NCBI RefSeq assembly: GCF_011806455.1 | Contig: NZ_JAATOT010000006.1 | Coordinates: forward strand, 245,164 to 309,163 | From: Celeribacter sp. HF31 | GTDB taxonomy: Bacteria; Pseudomonadota; Alphaproteobacteria; Rhodobacterales; Rhodobacteraceae | Reading direction: 5' to 3' | DNA: 64,000 nt | Shown here: in pieces, positions 27,835 to 37,000 of the stretch | Numbering within the stretch: position 1 is the stretch's first letter | How the letters are laid out: the number at the start of each line of letters is the position of its first letter | Notes under the pieces: generated by a model | Seen by the model: only the letters and a program-made list of their open reading frames with translations | Told to the model about the DNA's origin: nothing | Databases searched by the model: none | Translations under genes and position numbers: made by a program

Positions 27835-28800
27835 ATGACGACTGTTTTCTTTTCCTACTGCCACGCTGACGAAGCACTACGAGACCAGCTAGAACGCCAG
27901 CTCAGAATCCTTCAGCGTCAAGGCCTGATAGAGACCTGGCATGACCGCCGTATTGAGGCTGGGCAGGACTTCGCCGGTGAGATCAACGCGCACATTGAAG
28001 CCGATGAGATCATCCTACTGCTGGTAAGCCCAGATTTTCTAAACTCTGACTATTGTTATGAGATCGAGATGATCCGTGCGCTGGAACGGCACAAGGCGGG
28101 AGAGGCCATCGTGATCCCGGTCATTTTGCGCGATTGCCTCTGGCATGGCGCACCCTTCGGCAAGTTGATGGCCACGCCAACGGACGGCCGCCCGGTCACG
28201 CAATGGCCGGATATCGACCATGCGTTCCGTCTCGTCGCCGAAGCCGTTCAGGCAGCAGCAAAGCGCATAGGTAATTCACAAGCGGTCACCAGGCCGTCTG
28301 TGGCACCCAGCAACATGCAGAATACGCAGTCAGTCAACAGATCGACACCGGATCAAGTGATCCGGTCAAGTAATCTGCGGGTGGCCAAAACGTTCACGGA
28401 TCGTGATCGTGATGCATTCCAGACTGAGGCGTTTGATTTCATGGCAAAATATTTCGAGAACTCGCTTTCTGAATTGTCTGTTCGCAATCCCGAGATTGAC
28501 GGGTCGTTCCGCAGGCTTGACGCAAATCGCTTCAGCGCTGTTGCCTACCATAACGGTCAGGCTGCGAGCCGCTGTACCGTATTCATGGGGGGGCGGCATA
28601 TGGGGGGCATTGCTTATACTGCGACCGAAAATGCAGACACCAACGGGTTCAATGAGAACCTAACCGTCGAGGCCGATGCGCAAACCCTGTATCTGCGTAG
28701 TATGGGGATGGCACACTTCGGCCAAAACAGAGACCAGAAGCTGACGTTTGAGGGTGCCGCAGAAACTTACTGGCAGATGTTTGTGCAGCCACTTCAGTGA
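27835..28800 (+). CDS. TIR-domain effector
   Basis: A 321-residue protein. Residues 1-~140 are a TIR domain: FFSYCHADEALRDQL (box 1), WHDRRIEAGQDF, IILLLVSPDFLNSDYCYEIEM with the candidate catalytic Glu (E76 or E78), and VIPVILRDCLW. Many bacterial TIR proteins cleave NAD+ to kill or stall the infected cell. After a Ser/Thr/Asn-rich linker, the C-terminal domain (~residues 180-321) is a separate conserved module of unknown role (LRVAKTFTDRDRDAF ... MGMAHFG). It closely follows the retron RT, so it is probably the effector of that system. Confidence 0.85.
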   Translation: MTTVFFSYCHADEALRDQLERQLRILQRQGLIETWHDRRIEAGQDFAGEINAHIEADEIILLLVSPDFLNSDYCYEIEMIRALERHKAGEAIVIPVILRDCLWHGAPFGKLMATPTDGRPVTQWPDIDHAFRLVAEAVQAAAKRIGNSQAVTRPSVAPSNMQNTQSVNRSTPDQVIRSSNLRVAKTFTDRDRDAFQTEAFDFMAKYFENSLSELSVRNPEIDGSFRRLDANRFSAVAYHNGQAASRCTVFMGGRHMGGIAYTATENADTNGFNENLTVEADAQTLYLRSMGMAHFGQNRDQKLTFEGAAETYWQMFVQPLQ

Positions 28801-28852
28801 CAACCGCGGCACCTTCAAAGGTTTCTGTTCTCCTTGTTTTCTGATGTTTTCA

Positions 28853-29359
28853 TCAAGGTTGCGAAACCTGCTTGGCGGTATGACGGAAGATCACGGGCGC
28901 GAGGCCAGTCTCGGGATCATTCTCGTTGAGGACAATTTTCCATGACCTAAATACTGCTTCGATGGGTGACCTGTCAGGCTTGGTGCCTGTCAGCGGACAG
29001 TTGACTTTGCTCTGCATGGGCCCCCGGGACTGAAATGCGCATAAGCCATAGGCACCGTTCCACATGATGATGTCGCCAATTTCAGGTGAGGCATAGCCTC
29101 CCATTTGGATATCCCCAGTGGGGTCGAGCACCAGCTTCCAGTTCTGGCCATACGAGAGGCAGAGGTCAGGTCTGTGCTCCACATAGTGAATACTGAATAG
29201 GTCATCTCCTTGGTCATGCATTGTGACGAAACCAAGGTCCTCATCGAGTTTGATAACAAGCATGGCCAGTTCAACCCCTCTGCCAAAGTTGCAGAGACCA
29301 ATTTCTCCCACTTCGAAGTCGGCCATGGGCTTGAGAGTTGTTGAAAATAGAACTTCCAT
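28853..29359 (-). CDS. Hypothetical protein
   Basis: A 168-residue soluble protein of unknown family, convergent with the TIR gene and AT-richer than core genes. It is predicted mostly beta (VGEIGLCNFGRGVELAMLVI, YGLCAFQSRG). The ATG at 29359 lies close to AGGTGAAG. No partner is evident; it may be passenger or defence cargo. Confidence 0.5.
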   Translation of the reverse strand: MEVLFSTTLKPMADFEVGEIGLCNFGRGVELAMLVIKLDEDLGFVTMHDQGDDLFSIHYVEHRPDLCLSYGQNWKLVLDPTGDIQMGGYASPEIGDIIMWNGAYGLCAFQSRGPMQSKVNCPLTGTKPDRSPIEAVFRSWKIVLNENDPETGLAPVIFRHTAKQVSQP

Positions 29360-29793
29360 AACTTCACCTAACTTTCTGCTTTATCGCGTCATTTTGAATC
29401 GGTTTTTGAAACCATATCAACCTGCTGACAGAGCGCATTTCTAATAAACTGACATAGTGAGAGTGGTAGCAGACCAACTGAAAATGCGCAGCATATGGCC
29501 TCCCCTTGTTTGCCCCTACATCTCACGCCAATACCTCGGCGGCCAGGGCTGGCTCCACATATCCAAATCCCCGAACGGGCACTGAGTGAGAGGAGGTTGC
29601 CAACTGATGTGCAAAGCAGACTTTCCCGCAGATTGCGGCGAATGACCGCTTCCCGCCCCTTGCGGCGGCCGACGAGAACGGCCCACGCCGGTCGTTGGCC
29701 AGGAGCGTCATTGCCGCAGCGCGGCTTCCCCAGACCGGACCTTCATGGCACCGCGCAGCATAGTCCGAGGCCCCAAGGTCCGCTGTGCGGGAC
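29360..29793. other. Intergenic stretch with left copy of a 68-bp direct repeat
   Basis: No gene is supported. The right part (29630-29790) is GC-rich, of the kind found in decayed intergenic DNA of this bacterial group. It holds the left copy of an imperfect direct repeat (29711-29778). Confidence 0.5.
29711..29778. repeat. 68-bp direct repeat, left copy
   Basis: It matches 30380-30446 at about 61 of 68 positions with one 1-bp gap. The shared core is ACCGGACCTTCATGGC. Both copies point the same way and bracket the NUDIX gene. Confidence 0.8.
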
Positions 29794-30252
29794 TTAGCTG
29801 CCCTTGCGAAGCAGATGATTTTTCAGACCGCTCGGATACAGTTCTGGTCCGCCGTCCAGGTCCAAGTCGCCGAGATCAAACCATCTTGCGATACAAGCAC
29901 TGCCATGCGCCTCTCTGAACTCGATGCTGTCACGCCCCTCGAACGCGCCCTCTGAAAGGGACACATCGAATACGGCTATGATCTCGTGACCTCGAGCCCC
30001 CTCATGGAGATAGTGGTTCTCGAAAAAGAACGGGGAGCCGCTTGGTGTGACGTGAATTCCCAGCTCCTCATCAAACTCCCGGATCACGGCAGTTTCCAAG
30101 GTCTCGCCGAACTCAACGCTGCCGCCAAGCGGGCGCACGCCCTTAACCCGGCCCTCGTCATCGAGGACTTCTGCTGCCAGCAACCGCCCGTCACGCCAGT
30201 GCAATCCGATTGCCTTGAGGCGAATTTCTTGAGGTGGACGCCATGCAGTCAT
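29794..30252 (-). CDS. NUDIX hydrolase (cargo)
   Basis: A 152-residue NUDIX protein with a complete, canonical Nudix box, GGSVEFGETLETAVIREF followed by DEELGI (GX5EX7REUXEEXGU). It should hydrolyse a nucleoside diphosphate linked to another group using magnesium. The start at 30252 gives a normal family N-terminus; the upstream open frame has no resemblance. It is bracketed by 68-bp direct repeats and could be a small mobile cassette. Roles in nucleotide clean-up or signal degradation are possible. Confidence 0.85.
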   Translation of the reverse strand: MTAWRPPQEIRLKAIGLHWRDGRLLAAEVLDDEGRVKGVRPLGGSVEFGETLETAVIREFDEELGIHVTPSGSPFFFENHYLHEGARGHEIIAVFDVSLSEGAFEGRDSIEFREAHGSACIARWFDLGDLDLDGGPELYPSGLKNHLLRKGS

Positions 30253-30642
30253 GGAGTGCTGCCTATCTTGACAAGGAACGGCCAACAAGGGCTCCAAGCT
30301 GAACTGCGGCGGTGCGGCGAACACCTCGCCCTGGCATGCGGGCGCTGACGGCCCATTGCGGACCTTGCCAGGATCACCGTTGCCGCACCGCAGCTTCCCC
30401 ATACCGGACCTTCATGGCGCTGCGCATCATAGTCCGGGCCCCAAGGGCAGCAGCGCGGAAAAAACTGCCGTTTGCGACAATGCTACTGACGGCTATTGTC
30501 AGTACAGCGGGACCATGTCGTATTAGAGTGACGAAAAATATGATATATCCGTGTTACCAGCCGCAAGGATCGATCCTCTTTCACCAAGGTGGCTCAGAGA
30601 GCAGGGGCGTGACCAACACAAAAAAATCTATGGTGCTGTATA
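30253..30642. other. Intergenic stretch with repeat copy and dyad
   Basis: No gene is supported. It contains the right copy of the direct repeat (30380-30446) and a dyad TACTGAC / GTCAGTA (30484-30504, 7-nt spacer). The dyad lies about 140 bp upstream of the HEPN gene operon and could be an operator. Confidence 0.45.
30380..30446. repeat. 68-bp direct repeat, right copy
   Basis: Partner of 29711-29778, about 90 percent identical by eye and in the same orientation, 669 bp downstream. Confidence 0.8.
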
Positions 30643-31692
30643 ATGGACACTGACCATGGCCTTGAGCAAAGCCGAGAATTGGCGGAAAACATGCATCACT
30701 GGCTCGATTTGTTTGATCGCGATCTTGGCGAACAGGAGGTTCCCCTTCCTCAGCGGCCACTCCAAGCTCTCATGATGCTGTTTCGGGGGGGGGCGATTGA
30801 GGTCAATGCGGGTGAAGAGCGTATTGACGATCCCCAAAATATTGGTGAGAGCGTAGAGAAGCTCTGGTTTCGCGTGCTGTTTGACGCTGTCGAGTATTGG
30901 TACTTCGAGCATTACGGCGCTCCAGCGATGAACGCCCACGGGAGTGCGGCGCTCAAGGGGGCGCAGATGATACGCGCGGCGCCCTTTGCGATCGACGTCC
31001 CCGCGAACAGGATAGTCTTGGAAGAGAAAGGTGAGCTCTCCTGGATGTACTTCGAAGATGGTCTTGGCGAGGGTGAGGACGCGAAGGCCTGGATAGACAA
31101 TGGCCCCGACCTTTCGAAACTGGACAGCGAAGCAAGAAAAGCGGTAGATGCCGAAGCAAATCGCACCGCTGAAATTCTCCGATCCGTTGAATTCCGACGT
31201 GTTACATTTCGATCTGACGGCGATCACGAAGTTCAAAAGTTGATTCAATCGACTTTGACATATCTCTGTAAGGCCGCAGAACGGCTGGTGTCAGGCCAAA
31301 GACCAGAGATCGGGCCCGCCTGGTTTGACCTGCAAATGGCGAATGAGACAGCGCTCAAGGCAGTAATTCGTAGTGCCACTGGCAAGCAGCCCCACGTTCA
31401 CTCACTCAATGATTTGCTCAACAGCGGCCAGCTGCACGGGGTAGTATTTGAAAGCTCTCGAATTTCAGACTGGCCAAAGTTCTCCGACATGAGCGATTGG
31501 CGGTATGGTCAAGGAAGTCCGCCGGGTATCGCGAAGCTGTACTCAGCATATCAGATGTCTTTAGAGCTTGTGAGCGCATGTATGTCGCAGATCAAGCCAG
31601 GCATGGGAAGTGGATTTGGTGTCCTGATCAAATATTCACCATGGAGCACGAAGAACGCTCTCGGGGAATATCGAGATCTGAAAAATAACTGA
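30643..31692 (+). CDS. HEPN-like protein
   Basis: A 349-residue protein. The N-terminal ~200 residues are not recognised. The C-terminal third resembles a HEPN domain: WFDLQMANETALKAVIRSATGKQPHVHSLNDLL, then DWRYGQG, the pattern of four-helix nucleotide-binding or RNase HEPN proteins. The usual Rx4-6H catalytic motif is not evident, so it may be a non-catalytic partner. The ATG at 30643 has no clear ribosome site, and a start at 30691 is possible. The next HEPN-like gene follows after 43 bp, so they form an operon. Confidence 0.5.
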   Translation: MDTDHGLEQSRELAENMHHWLDLFDRDLGEQEVPLPQRPLQALMMLFRGGAIEVNAGEERIDDPQNIGESVEKLWFRVLFDAVEYWYFEHYGAPAMNAHGSAALKGAQMIRAAPFAIDVPANRIVLEEKGELSWMYFEDGLGEGEDAKAWIDNGPDLSKLDSEARKAVDAEANRTAEILRSVEFRRVTFRSDGDHEVQKLIQSTLTYLCKAAERLVSGQRPEIGPAWFDLQMANETALKAVIRSATGKQPHVHSLNDLLNSGQLHGVVFESSRISDWPKFSDMSDWRYGQGSPPGIAKLYSAYQMSLELVSACMSQIKPGMGSGFGVLIKYSPWSTKNALGEYRDLKNN

Positions 31693-31735
31693 TACCCCAA
31701 AACCATGCACAAGCCTATCATCCGAGGGGACTGAG

Positions 31736-32755
31736 GTGGTCAAATTTATCGCGGGCGTTCTGGAGCAACTGGACGTCGCTCTAGAGCACATCTCAAAGGG
31801 AGACGTTCACAACGCTCGCTTCAGCCTGATGATGACGGACAATGCGCTTGAGCTGACCCTTCATCGCTTCGCTGGCGACAAACTTGGTGAGCTGAAGGCT
31901 TGGGATCGAAAGTGGGACGCCTATCCGCACAAGGATGAGCTGCTGGCAGCGCAGGGCCAACACTTCGATCGGAAGGTCAAGTTCGCCCACACTGAGGGGA
32001 TGATCTCGACTGAAGACAAGGCGACGGTCCTTAGTCTCCACGGGTTCCGAAACCAGCTTCACCACGCCGGCCTGCATCACGAACAGGTTCTGCCTAGCCT
32101 GTCTGCATTCTACCTAGATGTGGTGTGTCGGATCCTCGCTGATTATCGCGTCAGCCACTGGTCTTACGGATCAAAAACAAGTGTCCCGGACAGGGCTCGA
32201 AAATACATCTCGACCTCGTCGAAGACCGGCAGACTCATGCCGAACGGCCAGGATTTCAATCGGGGTTGTAGCGAGATCCGAAATCGGCTGGATTTTGACC
32301 ATGTTGCCATGATCGTCTCGATTGCCGACTATCTCGATGAGATCATCGAGATGTTTGACTACTGTGTGCAAACGGCTGCCGATGGACCATACAACGATTC
32401 AAAGGTGAGTCGCGACCAGTCGATCATCAGCGCCCAGGCTTGGAGGGCCATCTTCTCGGATGAAGGCCGAGCGTTCATCAAAAAAAACTTTGTCAGGTCG
32501 ACGAGCGTGAATAATATGGCAGACTTGGAAACATGGATGGAAGATCACTTCCCCATGAAGGTCCGCTCAGATCCTGTTGCATCGTGGGAGTCCAGAGCAA
32601 AGAAGATCCGCTCCGGTCGAAACCCCCATTCAGCTCTGTCTAGCTATCTGAACTTCATGAAGGAAACGGAACCACTTCGCGACATCATGCAGGAGACGGC
32701 GGGCCAAGTTGAAGCTGAGATTGATCGGATGATAGACGAACGGCGCGGGCGCTGA
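31736..32755 (+). CDS. HEPN-like protein with RNxxHH motif
   Basis: A 339-residue helical protein. Near residue 105 it has GFRNQLHHAGLHHE, where RNQLHH fits the R-x4-6-H active site of HEPN ribonucleases. The N-terminal ~100 residues (ISKGDVHNARFSLMMTDNAL) match the first helices of such domains. The C-terminal ~180 residues are charged helices without a recognised family. It lies 43 bp after another HEPN-like gene. A role in abortive-infection-type defence is inferred from domain and neighbourhood. Confidence 0.55.
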   Translation: MVKFIAGVLEQLDVALEHISKGDVHNARFSLMMTDNALELTLHRFAGDKLGELKAWDRKWDAYPHKDELLAAQGQHFDRKVKFAHTEGMISTEDKATVLSLHGFRNQLHHAGLHHEQVLPSLSAFYLDVVCRILADYRVSHWSYGSKTSVPDRARKYISTSSKTGRLMPNGQDFNRGCSEIRNRLDFDHVAMIVSIADYLDEIIEMFDYCVQTAADGPYNDSKVSRDQSIISAQAWRAIFSDEGRAFIKKNFVRSTSVNNMADLETWMEDHFPMKVRSDPVASWESRAKKIRSGRNPHSALSSYLNFMKETEPLRDIMQETAGQVEAEIDRMIDERRGR

Positions 32756-32974
32756 TCGTCGGATCCTCACGCTCCACGCGCTACGGGTGCTGCTGACGTT
32801 GAGACGATTTGATGCTGATGGGGATACGCGTGACACGATGATAGCAAAAAAGATCGACGCTTAGGGTTGTTCAAGGATCAGATTGAGTAAGGTTCGCTGG
32901 ACTAATCAAAGGGGCTTGCGTCGAAGCGGCATTGTACGCTTCTATCTTGATATTATTGCAACGAGGAAGCGGAT

Positions 32975-33514
32975 TTGCCCTTAGAACTTGGACTTGTCGA
33001 TGAACTTATTGCTGCAAGAAGAAACCTTCACGGCGGCGGGAGGGGAGCCCCAAGGAGGCTCGAAGACGGAAATCACGAGGGGCGTGCATTGAACCGAGCT
33101 TGCGTCGTGATGTTGACCTCCACTTTGCAGGCCTACGTCGGCGATGTGTTCCTTGCATGTTCCGAGAAGGCGTTCGGCCGTCAGATGACCGAAGATGAGC
33201 GGACGAACTACGCCAAGACATGGTCGAGATGGGGAAACCCAAGCGACGAAAATATAATCGCTTTATTCAGGCGTCTCGGTATAGACGACGTGTTCAAGGG
33301 CCTGTCTTGGCAGGGGCAGTCAACCACAAGCTTGAAGAAGAAACTGAGGACTATCAATCAAGTCAGAAATAAAATTGCTCACGGTCAGGATATCTTGGTT
33401 GATGGGCAACCTTATGCGCTCACCCTCAATTCGATACAGGGATGGAAGCGAGTGATGCAGACGTTCGGAGATCGGTTCGAGGTGCATGCTCTATCGAAGA
33501 TCATCAGGGACTAA
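32975..33514 (+). CDS. HEPN-domain protein (RNxxAHG type)
   Basis: A 179-residue protein with the HEPN catalytic motif in INQVRNKIAHGQD (R-x4-H; residues ~133-145) and an upstream helix ALNRACVVMLTSTLQAYVGD typical of stand-alone HEPN proteins of the MAE_28990/RiboL-PSP type. Such proteins are RNases in toxin and phage-defence systems. The start is a TTG at 32975 with GAGGA upstream. It is separated by ~220 bp from the HEPN pair before it, so it may have its own promoter. Confidence 0.65.
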   Translation: MPLELGLVDELIAARRNLHGGGRGAPRRLEDGNHEGRALNRACVVMLTSTLQAYVGDVFLACSEKAFGRQMTEDERTNYAKTWSRWGNPSDENIIALFRRLGIDDVFKGLSWQGQSTTSLKKKLRTINQVRNKIAHGQDILVDGQPYALTLNSIQGWKRVMQTFGDRFEVHALSKIIRD

Positions 33515-34060
33515 CTGCTGCCGCCTTGGGACTTAGGCGCTCTAGTCAAGCGCAGACGGGGATTTCGGGCACCCGGGAACCCTGAAGACCATAATGTCTC
33601 TGGCGAGCGCGCCGCCTTCAGAAGCATATACATTGTGCCATCGACATTCTTCGATGTTTGGCACCGGCCCGGGCCGGCCAACAAGTTCGAGCGTACCGAG
33701 AAATCCGATCCGGACTCGGCCACCTGATAACTGATTGTCTGCGCACGATGATCGGGTATTTTCCAGCTCACTGTAGTTGTAGCTGCCGTGCCGCACAGCC
33801 ATCAGGCCGCTTGCCGCCCCCTGTACAGGTCGTACCGTACCGAGGGGCGCGATCCTGGCTGAATGTTCGCTTCCACGACTTGGCGAGGTTGTGTTCGCAC
33901 GTGCAGAGAATGTCGGCTGTCCGCCCCTCGTGTCGAACGACGTGAACGGCCCAGAGCCGACCTTGACTGGTCCGCGGACTGATGTTCGCTTCGCGCCTCC
34001 GATGTTTAAAGCAGTTCCATCTTGGTGCGAGGCAACAAGAAGCATCCTGTATGTAAAAGT
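33515..34060. other. Intergenic stretch without a supported gene
   Basis: About 545 bp. The longest frame (minus strand, 33542-34045) has no ribosome site and a Ser/Gly/Arg-rich composition typical of non-coding GC-rich DNA. The sequence resembles degenerate intergenic repeats also seen near 38020-38080 and 29640. No RNA gene is recognised. Confidence 0.4.
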
Positions 34061-37000
34061 CTAGGGTAAAGACCCCGCGGGTGGATACTTCCATCCATCT
34101 GACTTAGTCATGCCCAACTGGTGCCGGTGCTTTATGTCTGCGATATCGTCAATTTCGAAAAAAGATATTGTAGCTTGAGGCTGACCATGGGTGTGGAAAA
34201 CTTGACGCTGATAAGCCTCTCCCTTTGGCATGTGCGCATTGCTGCCGCCGTATGCTCCATTGTTCGCGATCAGAACTAGCTGATACATGTGATAGTGCAA
34301 CGCTTGGGCCATCTGATCGAAGGTGCCGACATCAAGGTTGAGCGCGGGAATTGCAAATACATCTGAGCGCTCTCGAAGATCGCTCGCCAACTTCAAATCC
34401 GTTGCATCGTAGCAAATGGAAGCGGTGAGCCACAGCGGATGCTCGGTGGGATTGCTTGACCATTCATAACCTATCAGCCATTGGCACGGCCGGAAGCCTT
34501 CAATCAATTTAACAGGCTTGACATATTTTTGCTCCATGGGAGAAAGGTGTTTTTTTCCCTGCCTCCTGATCGCGATCTCCAACCCCATGCCCGGCACCAT
34601 TCTTGGGATGATCCACAGGGCGGAATTGACCAAAGGCTGCCCGGGAGCCACTTGCTCGTAGGCCATACCTGCCAAAATCGCTGTCTTGTATGCCCGTGCG
34701 AATGGCACAAGATGGGTAGCAACATCGTCTGGATGTACTGACAGTTCCGGCAGAATGAGCCAATCGAGACGTTTGTTTGCCGGCTTATGCGTCTCGCGGA
34801 GATCTAGCATCTTCTCAACTGCAGCCAAGGCGGTCGATAGATGCCTGCGGTGTTTTCGTCGCAGATTTGAGGAACGCATCTCGAGATCGGTAGCTGAGAA
34901 ATCTCTGGCCTCAGGCATGATCGATTGGACTACGCAGGCCCGGAGCGGTCGCCCTGTCAACGCGGAGCCAGGAATTGGAGCTTCGACCGGCAACATCAGG
35001 GTTCCTGTTGCCGAGCCAATAGCTAGATGGGCTTCGTTTAAGGCAGCACGTACCCGGACAGCCATCTCCTCCAACGAAAACTGGTCGACCTCCTTGTCGC
35101 CTTTTCGGCAGCCAGGCCAGATGAGGAGATCAAAGAGTAGATCCTGAGTGAACTGTGAGATTGGCAGCCAATCGTCACCGAAGGCCTCGTGCCCGTTGTA
35201 GAACCCGTACTGCCGCTGAAACCAGTGAGCTCTAGTTGGGCGGTAGATGTGCTCAGCTTCCTTCCATGAAGTCGACTTGACGGGAAGGCTAAAGTCGATT
35301 CTGGCCGTCAGTATGAACCGTAGGAGAAAACCAAGCTGAAAGCGCCAGGATTGATTTTCCGGAACCCAAGAAGGTGGGGCGTAGATCGAGCGGTACGAAG
35401 ATGAGACCTGCGCCGATCGAAAAACCACATTCTCAACATGAGCGTAATCGCCAACTGGCCGTACACTTATCTGAGTAGTCGACGGCGTAATGACCTCCGG
35501 CACACTCCCCTGTTCGAGGTGTTCGATGAATTTGGCGGCAAAGCTGAGGACGCCTATTTCGTTCCGAAGTGGATTTAGTGGTCCCTTGTCCTGAACAAAG
35601 GATTGCAGAGAGTGCATCTCTCCGTTGAAAGTCCATTCTACGACTCCCAAGTCCTCGGCGATGCCCGCCGGAATGTGAGGCTGTAAATCGACGGAGCGCA
35701 AGAGATCGCGGGAAAATTCGATGTCGCGTGCCGCAACCTCGGCAAATCTCGCCGTCGTGAGCTTCGGGCCGACTAGTTCTACCGCTCGGTTCCTCGACAG
35801 GAAAGACCTTCGGCTCACTACTGCGGATATAGCAAAATCCCTGTTCGATATGTGGTTCAGGTGAGCTCCCTGTAGGAAGGATAACATTTTCCAGTAGGAG
35901 CGATTGGTCCGAGGAGCTTCTGGCGACTGAATGGCTTGGGGATCGTGCGCCGCGATGAAGAGGAGTGCTTGCTGCTCTAGATACCAAGGGGCGCGTTCGG
36001 CCTTGCCTTGGACCACTCGGATCGCCAACTGGAGGAGCAGCGACCGATATTCAGCGAGGTCGACCAACGCTGGAAGACTCTCGGTATCGCTGACGAAGCC
36101 AGTCTCAGTCGCACCTGCTCGAAGTATCTCTGCAAGGCAATAGTAGGCCACCTGTCGATCCCGGACCACTTTGATCTGGCCTGATAGATACGGCTCGAAG
36201 AGTTTCAGTACTTCTTCTAACAACTGGCGAGACGGCCAGAGATCTAGCGCGACGCGGAGTGGTCGCACATTTGAAGGGTCGAGTATCCATCGTTCGATGA
36301 GGACCAGTGCGAAGGCATGCGCATCATCGTCCAACTCAGATTGAGAGAGTCGGGAGCGCCGGTAGGTTTCTTCACCGAAATCAGTTGGCTCGACTAACGG
36401 TCGATCATCAAGGAGTGGTCTTAGTGAGCGGTAGGTCTTTCGAAACCGACCCGCAGCAAAGCGACCGATTGTTTCATCCTTTACATCTGGCACCGCTTTC
36501 ATGCCCGGTGGAGTTACCGTTTCTCCGGCACCGTTGATGGTCAGCTGTGAACGGACGAGCGCTTCAATCGCCTGGATAACCTCCTCTCCACCACGTGCAT
36601 CGAACCCGCCAGAGATCGCGGTTTGGATTCGCTCCATTTTTCGGGATTGGCGAATGAGAGGAACCTGCTCGCCACCGACCGATGCTGCTGAAGTCTTTTC
36701 TGGGGAGAATTCCAAGCCAGGACAGGCCTCGGCCAGCGTCTCTGAAAGCCAGCCCATTGCCCGCATTTGAGCTTCAACATGATCAATCCCCGGCGCGATT
36801 GTGATCGTCAGCCGAATGTCGTCAACGTAGCGACATGCGTCCCGTAGCCACACACCGTTGGCCACCTCATGACCAATTTGTCCAAGGACAGCCCGATCAA
36901 AATCAAGCAGCACGACATTTGAAAAGAACCCAGACGATACAAGCCCTTGCGGAAGGGATACTCCCTCAAAATTGGGGATCTCCGCGCCGCGCTTGTATTC

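Noticed and set aside
33542..34045. 167-codon gene on the minus strand
   Set aside because: No ribosome site, Ser/Gly/Arg-rich composition and no family pattern; it looks like degenerate intergenic DNA.
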